Shown here: one piece after another, positions 62,006 through 64,000 of the stretch
How positions within the stretch are numbered: the first letter of the stretch is position 1
Layout of the letters: each line of letters begins with the position of its first letter
Source: an uncultured Acetatifactor sp.
GTDB lineage: Bacteria; Bacillota; Clostridia; Lachnospirales; Lachnospiraceae
DNA: 64,000 nucleotides
Direction of reading: 5' to 3'
Assembly (NCBI GenBank): GCA_910586835.1
Contig: CAJUJU010000004.1
Span: 1 to 64,000 of the forward strand
Translations under genes and position numbers: made by a program
Notes under the pieces: generated by a model
Databases searched by the model: none
What the model was told of the DNA's origin: nothing
What the model saw: the letters and a program-made list of their open reading frames with translations, nothing else

Positions 62006-62632
62006 CTATTTGTTTCTGCTCTCAAAATCCTCAATATACTGAACGATCAACTTCACGGTTCCATCAACGCCCAGCACGCTGCTGTTGATACACAGGTCAT
62101 AGCTGTCCGCACGGCCCCATTTCTTGGAGGAATAATAGTTATAGTAGCTCTGACGCTGTTTATCCTTCTTGATAATCATATCCCTGGCCTTGGACTCCGT
62201 CAGCTGATACTTCTCCATGATCCTCTTTACCTTGGTATCCTCATCCGCATAAATGAAGAGATGGATGCAGTTTTTGTAATCCGTCAGCGCATAGTCCGCG
62301 CACCGCCCGACAATCACACAGCTGCCCTCATCCGCAATCTTCTTGATGGTGTCAAACTGTGCCAGAAAAACCTTGTGGCTGATAGGCATATCCACAAAGG
62401 AAGAGGCGTTGTAGCCAAAGGAATAGGTATCCATCACCAGATTATACAAAAAGGAATTGGTGGGACGCTCGTCGTGGTTCTGAATCATCTCCTCACAGAA
62501 TCCGCTCTCCTTTGCAGCCCTGCTCAGAAGCTCCTTGTCATAGCACTTGATTCCGAAATACTCCGCAACCTTTTCACCGATCTCACGGCCTGCGGAACCG
62601 AACTGTCTTCCTATGGTAATCACTGTATTCAT
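62006..62632 (-). CDS. cytidylate kinase-like family protein
   Basis: 208 residues. The start VITIGRQFGSAGREIGEKVAEYF contains a relaxed P-loop, and IVGRCADYAL with KRIMEKYQLTESKARDMIIKKDKQR form the lid; these define the cytidylate kinase-like family, distinct from Cmk. Nucleotide specificity is not established. The ATG at 62632 has AAGAGG upstream and is preferred over 62731. Monocistronic with its own promoter. Confidence 0.88.
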   Translation of the reverse strand: MNTVITIGRQFGSAGREIGEKVAEYFGIKCYDKELLSRAAKESGFCEEMIQNHDERPTNSFLYNLVMDTYSFGYNASSFVDMPISHKVFLAQFDTIKKIADEGSCVIVGRCADYALTDYKNCIHLFIYADEDTKVKRIMEKYQLTESKARDMIIKKDKQRQSYYNYYSSKKWGRADSYDLCINSSVLGVDGTVKLIVQYIEDFESRNK

Positions 62633-62699
62633 ATTGTTTACCTCTTTTCCCACAGAGTATAAAAGCGTTTTCAGAGAATTTATGCTTTTATCTGATTTT

Positions 62700-62728
62700 A
62701 TTATACACTGATTTTGCCAATAAGACAA
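62700..62728 (-). promoter_or_regulatory. promoter of the cytidylate kinase-like gene
   Basis: Minus strand TTGTCT (62728-62723), 17-base spacer, TATAAT (62705-62700). Shares a 19-base block around the -10 box with the promoter at 52.85 kb. Confidence 0.7.
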
Positions 62729-62748
62729 CAAAAAGAGTTTCTATTGCG

Positions 62749-63663
62749 TCAATTTTCTAATATTTTAAGCAAATGTTCAAAATATTCGGGCAATGGCGCG
62801 TCTGTCTCCACATATTCTCCCGTAGACGGGTGAAGAAACCCCAGCAGTTTAGCGTGCAGCACCTGGCCCTGAAGCCGAAAGGGACTCTTCCGGTTGGAAT
62901 ACACTTGGTCTCCCAGAAGCGGATGCCCGATGCTCGCCATATGAACCCGGATCTGATGAGTCCTTCCCGTCTCCAGCACACATTCAATGTAGGTATAGTC
63001 ACGGAACCGCTGCAGAACCCGGTAGTGCGTCACGGCCCTCTTGCCGTTTCTTTCGTTCACCGCCATCTTTTTCCGATCTGTGGGATGTCTTCCCACCGGC
63101 TTATCAATGGTTCCCTCTTCCTCGGGCAGAACCCCGCAGCAGATGGCGCGATAACGCCGGACAAGAGAATGCTCCTTCAGCTGTTCCGCAATACACCTGT
63201 GGGCAGCGTCGTTCTTGCAGGCGATAACGCTTCCGGTGGTATCCCTGTCGATGCGGTGCACAATGCCCGGGCGCAGAACACCGTTGATCCCGGACAACCC
63301 GTCCTTGCAGTGGAACAGCAGTCCATTGACAAGCGTCCCGCTATAATGCCCCGCTGCGGGATGAACCACCATTCCTTTCGGTTTGTTCACCACGATCACA
63401 TCGCTGTCCTCATAGAGGATATCCAGCGGAATATCCTCGGGAACCACATCCGGCTGTACCGCCTCCGGCAGCGTAAATTCCACCGTCTCATCTGCCCTCA
63501 CGCGATAACTGCCCCGAACCGGGACACCGTCCACCAGCACATGCTGATCTTTTATCAGTTTCTGTATAAAAGAGCGCGACAAAGAATCGATAAGCATCGC
63601 AAGACACTTATCGATCCGTTCATCCTCCAGCTCTTCCGTTATCTCAAAGCGAAAACACTCCAT
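62749..63663 (-). CDS. RluA family pseudouridine synthase, RluD type
   Basis: 304 residues. S4 domain (ERIDKCLAMLIDSLSRSFIQKL), then the catalytic part with VVNKPKGMVVHP, HRIDRDTTGSVIACKND and GRTHQIRVHMASIGHP. Length and motifs fit RluD, which modifies helix 69 of 23S rRNA. It follows lspA by 13 bases, the standard lspA-rluD order. Confidence 0.93.
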   Translation of the reverse strand: MECFRFEITEELEDERIDKCLAMLIDSLSRSFIQKLIKDQHVLVDGVPVRGSYRVRADETVEFTLPEAVQPDVVPEDIPLDILYEDSDVIVVNKPKGMVVHPAAGHYSGTLVNGLLFHCKDGLSGINGVLRPGIVHRIDRDTTGSVIACKNDAAHRCIAEQLKEHSLVRRYRAICCGVLPEEEGTIDKPVGRHPTDRKKMAVNERNGKRAVTHYRVLQRFRDYTYIECVLETGRTHQIRVHMASIGHPLLGDQVYSNRKSPFRLQGQVLHAKLLGFLHPSTGEYVETDAPLPEYFEHLLKILEN

Positions 63664-63676
63664 CCCCGTTCCTCTG

Positions 63677-64000
63677 TCACTTGATCTCGCGGTATCTGTT
63701 CTGCTTAAAGCTCAAAAACTCCAGATCCTTTTCCTGAAAGACGAACAGGAACAGGATAAACAGACAGACGACAGATACCACAATACAACAGTCCGCAAAA
63801 TTAAAAATCGGAAAATTAATCAGTACAAAGGAAATAAAGTCCACCACATAATCAAACCGGAAACGGTCGATCATATTGCCCACGCCCCCGGCTATAACCG
63901 CCGAGAGACAGACATGAACGACAATAAATTTTTTCTCGTTCGGCAGCTTGAACAGCAGGAACAGAATCACCGACAAAAACACAATCCCTACAAAAAGGAT
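63677..64000 (-). CDS. lspA: signal peptidase II, 3' part (cut by window edge)
   Basis: The visible 107 codons run to the window edge without a start. The two catalytic aspartates are in GGVGNMIDR and FNFADCCIV, with the family motif VDFISF between. Three membrane segments are visible. LspA removes signal peptides from prolipoproteins. The N-terminal part lies beyond base 64000. Confidence 0.93.
   Translation of the reverse strand: MLFVGIVFLSVILFLLFKLPNEKKFIVVHVCLSAVIAGGVGNMIDRFRFDYVVDFISFVLINFPIFNFADCCIVVSVVCLFILFLFVFQEKDLEFLSFKQNRYREIK

Overview
The window reads as a chromosomal segment of a spore-forming member of the Lachnospiraceae (Clostridia, Bacillota) with moderate G+C. The reasons are the gene order around zapA, the U32 protease family gene and the SEDS/penicillin-binding pair; the sporulation-associated genes gerW and ylbJ; the pair of radical-SAM genes of the TIGR03960/TIGR03936 type before RNase G; a LexA box of the Firmicute GAAC-N4-GTTC type; and L27 with the cleavable N-terminal extension next to its protease Prp. 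These are family-level judgements from reading; no search was run. Coding density is very high, most genes sit in short operons with ATGA-type or few-base junctions, and no gene-free stretch exceeds about 245 bases. I saw no rRNA, tRNA, CRISPR array, insertion sequence or prophage.

Layout. 0-6 kb: zapA, U32/RlhA-like gene, SEDS polymerase and penicillin-binding protein (division and wall synthesis), then an AT-richer patch with an unknown gene and a Nudix hydrolase. 6.8-10.5 kb: a degenerate HD-GYP protein, divergent from an operon of unknown protein, DUF2953, GerW, a 46-residue membrane peptide and a coiled-coil protein ending in an HPD (J-domain) motif. 10.6-16.2 kb: rpmB, then Asp23-family protein, FakA, RecG and a DegV/FakB protein (fatty-acid activation and DNA repair). 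16.3-23.7 kb: a topoisomerase IV-like pair, rsmD, coaD, a coiled-coil protein and a membrane-anchored amidase. 23.6-31.2 kb: ylbJ (reverse), two pseudouridine synthases, a HAD phosphatase, a YgiQ radical-SAM protein, an SDR, a membrane protein and recU. 31.2-36.6 kb: a histidine operon hisZ-G-D-B-IE with a consensus promoter and a terminator; hisIE carries an N-terminal HisF-like domain that has lost the catalytic Asp. 36.7-39.9 kb: a HelD-type helicase with an unexpected C-terminal module resembling the N-domain of GH31 glycosidases. 40-48.5 kb: MoxR/DUF58/membrane protein operon, then the two-part radical-SAM system, RNase G and a Nudix (ADP-ribose type) hydrolase. 48.5-53.5 kb, reverse: an unknown membrane-anchored protein, flotillin, dtd with an AI-2E-family permease, rubrerythrin. 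53.7-57.5 kb: TtcA-like enzyme, tyrosine recombinase, and a divergent SOS pair (lexA and a LysM protein of the YneA type) with four LexA-box-like sites between them. 57.5-62 kb, reverse: rsfS, yqeK, nadD, yhbY, obgE, rpmA, prp, rplU. 62-64 kb, reverse: cytidylate-kinase-like protein, RluD-type synthase and the 3' part of lspA, cut by the window edge.

Most of this is housekeeping. The points most worth a second look are the HelD/GH31-N fusion, the HisF-like pseudo-domain on HisIE, the HD-GYP protein lacking the His of its HD pair, the heavily operator-loaded SOS intergenic region, a short repeat that follows terminators (core TTTTTATCTTATAGGAAA), and the gene order, which looks as if a roughly 14-kb inversion has separated RNase G from rplU.
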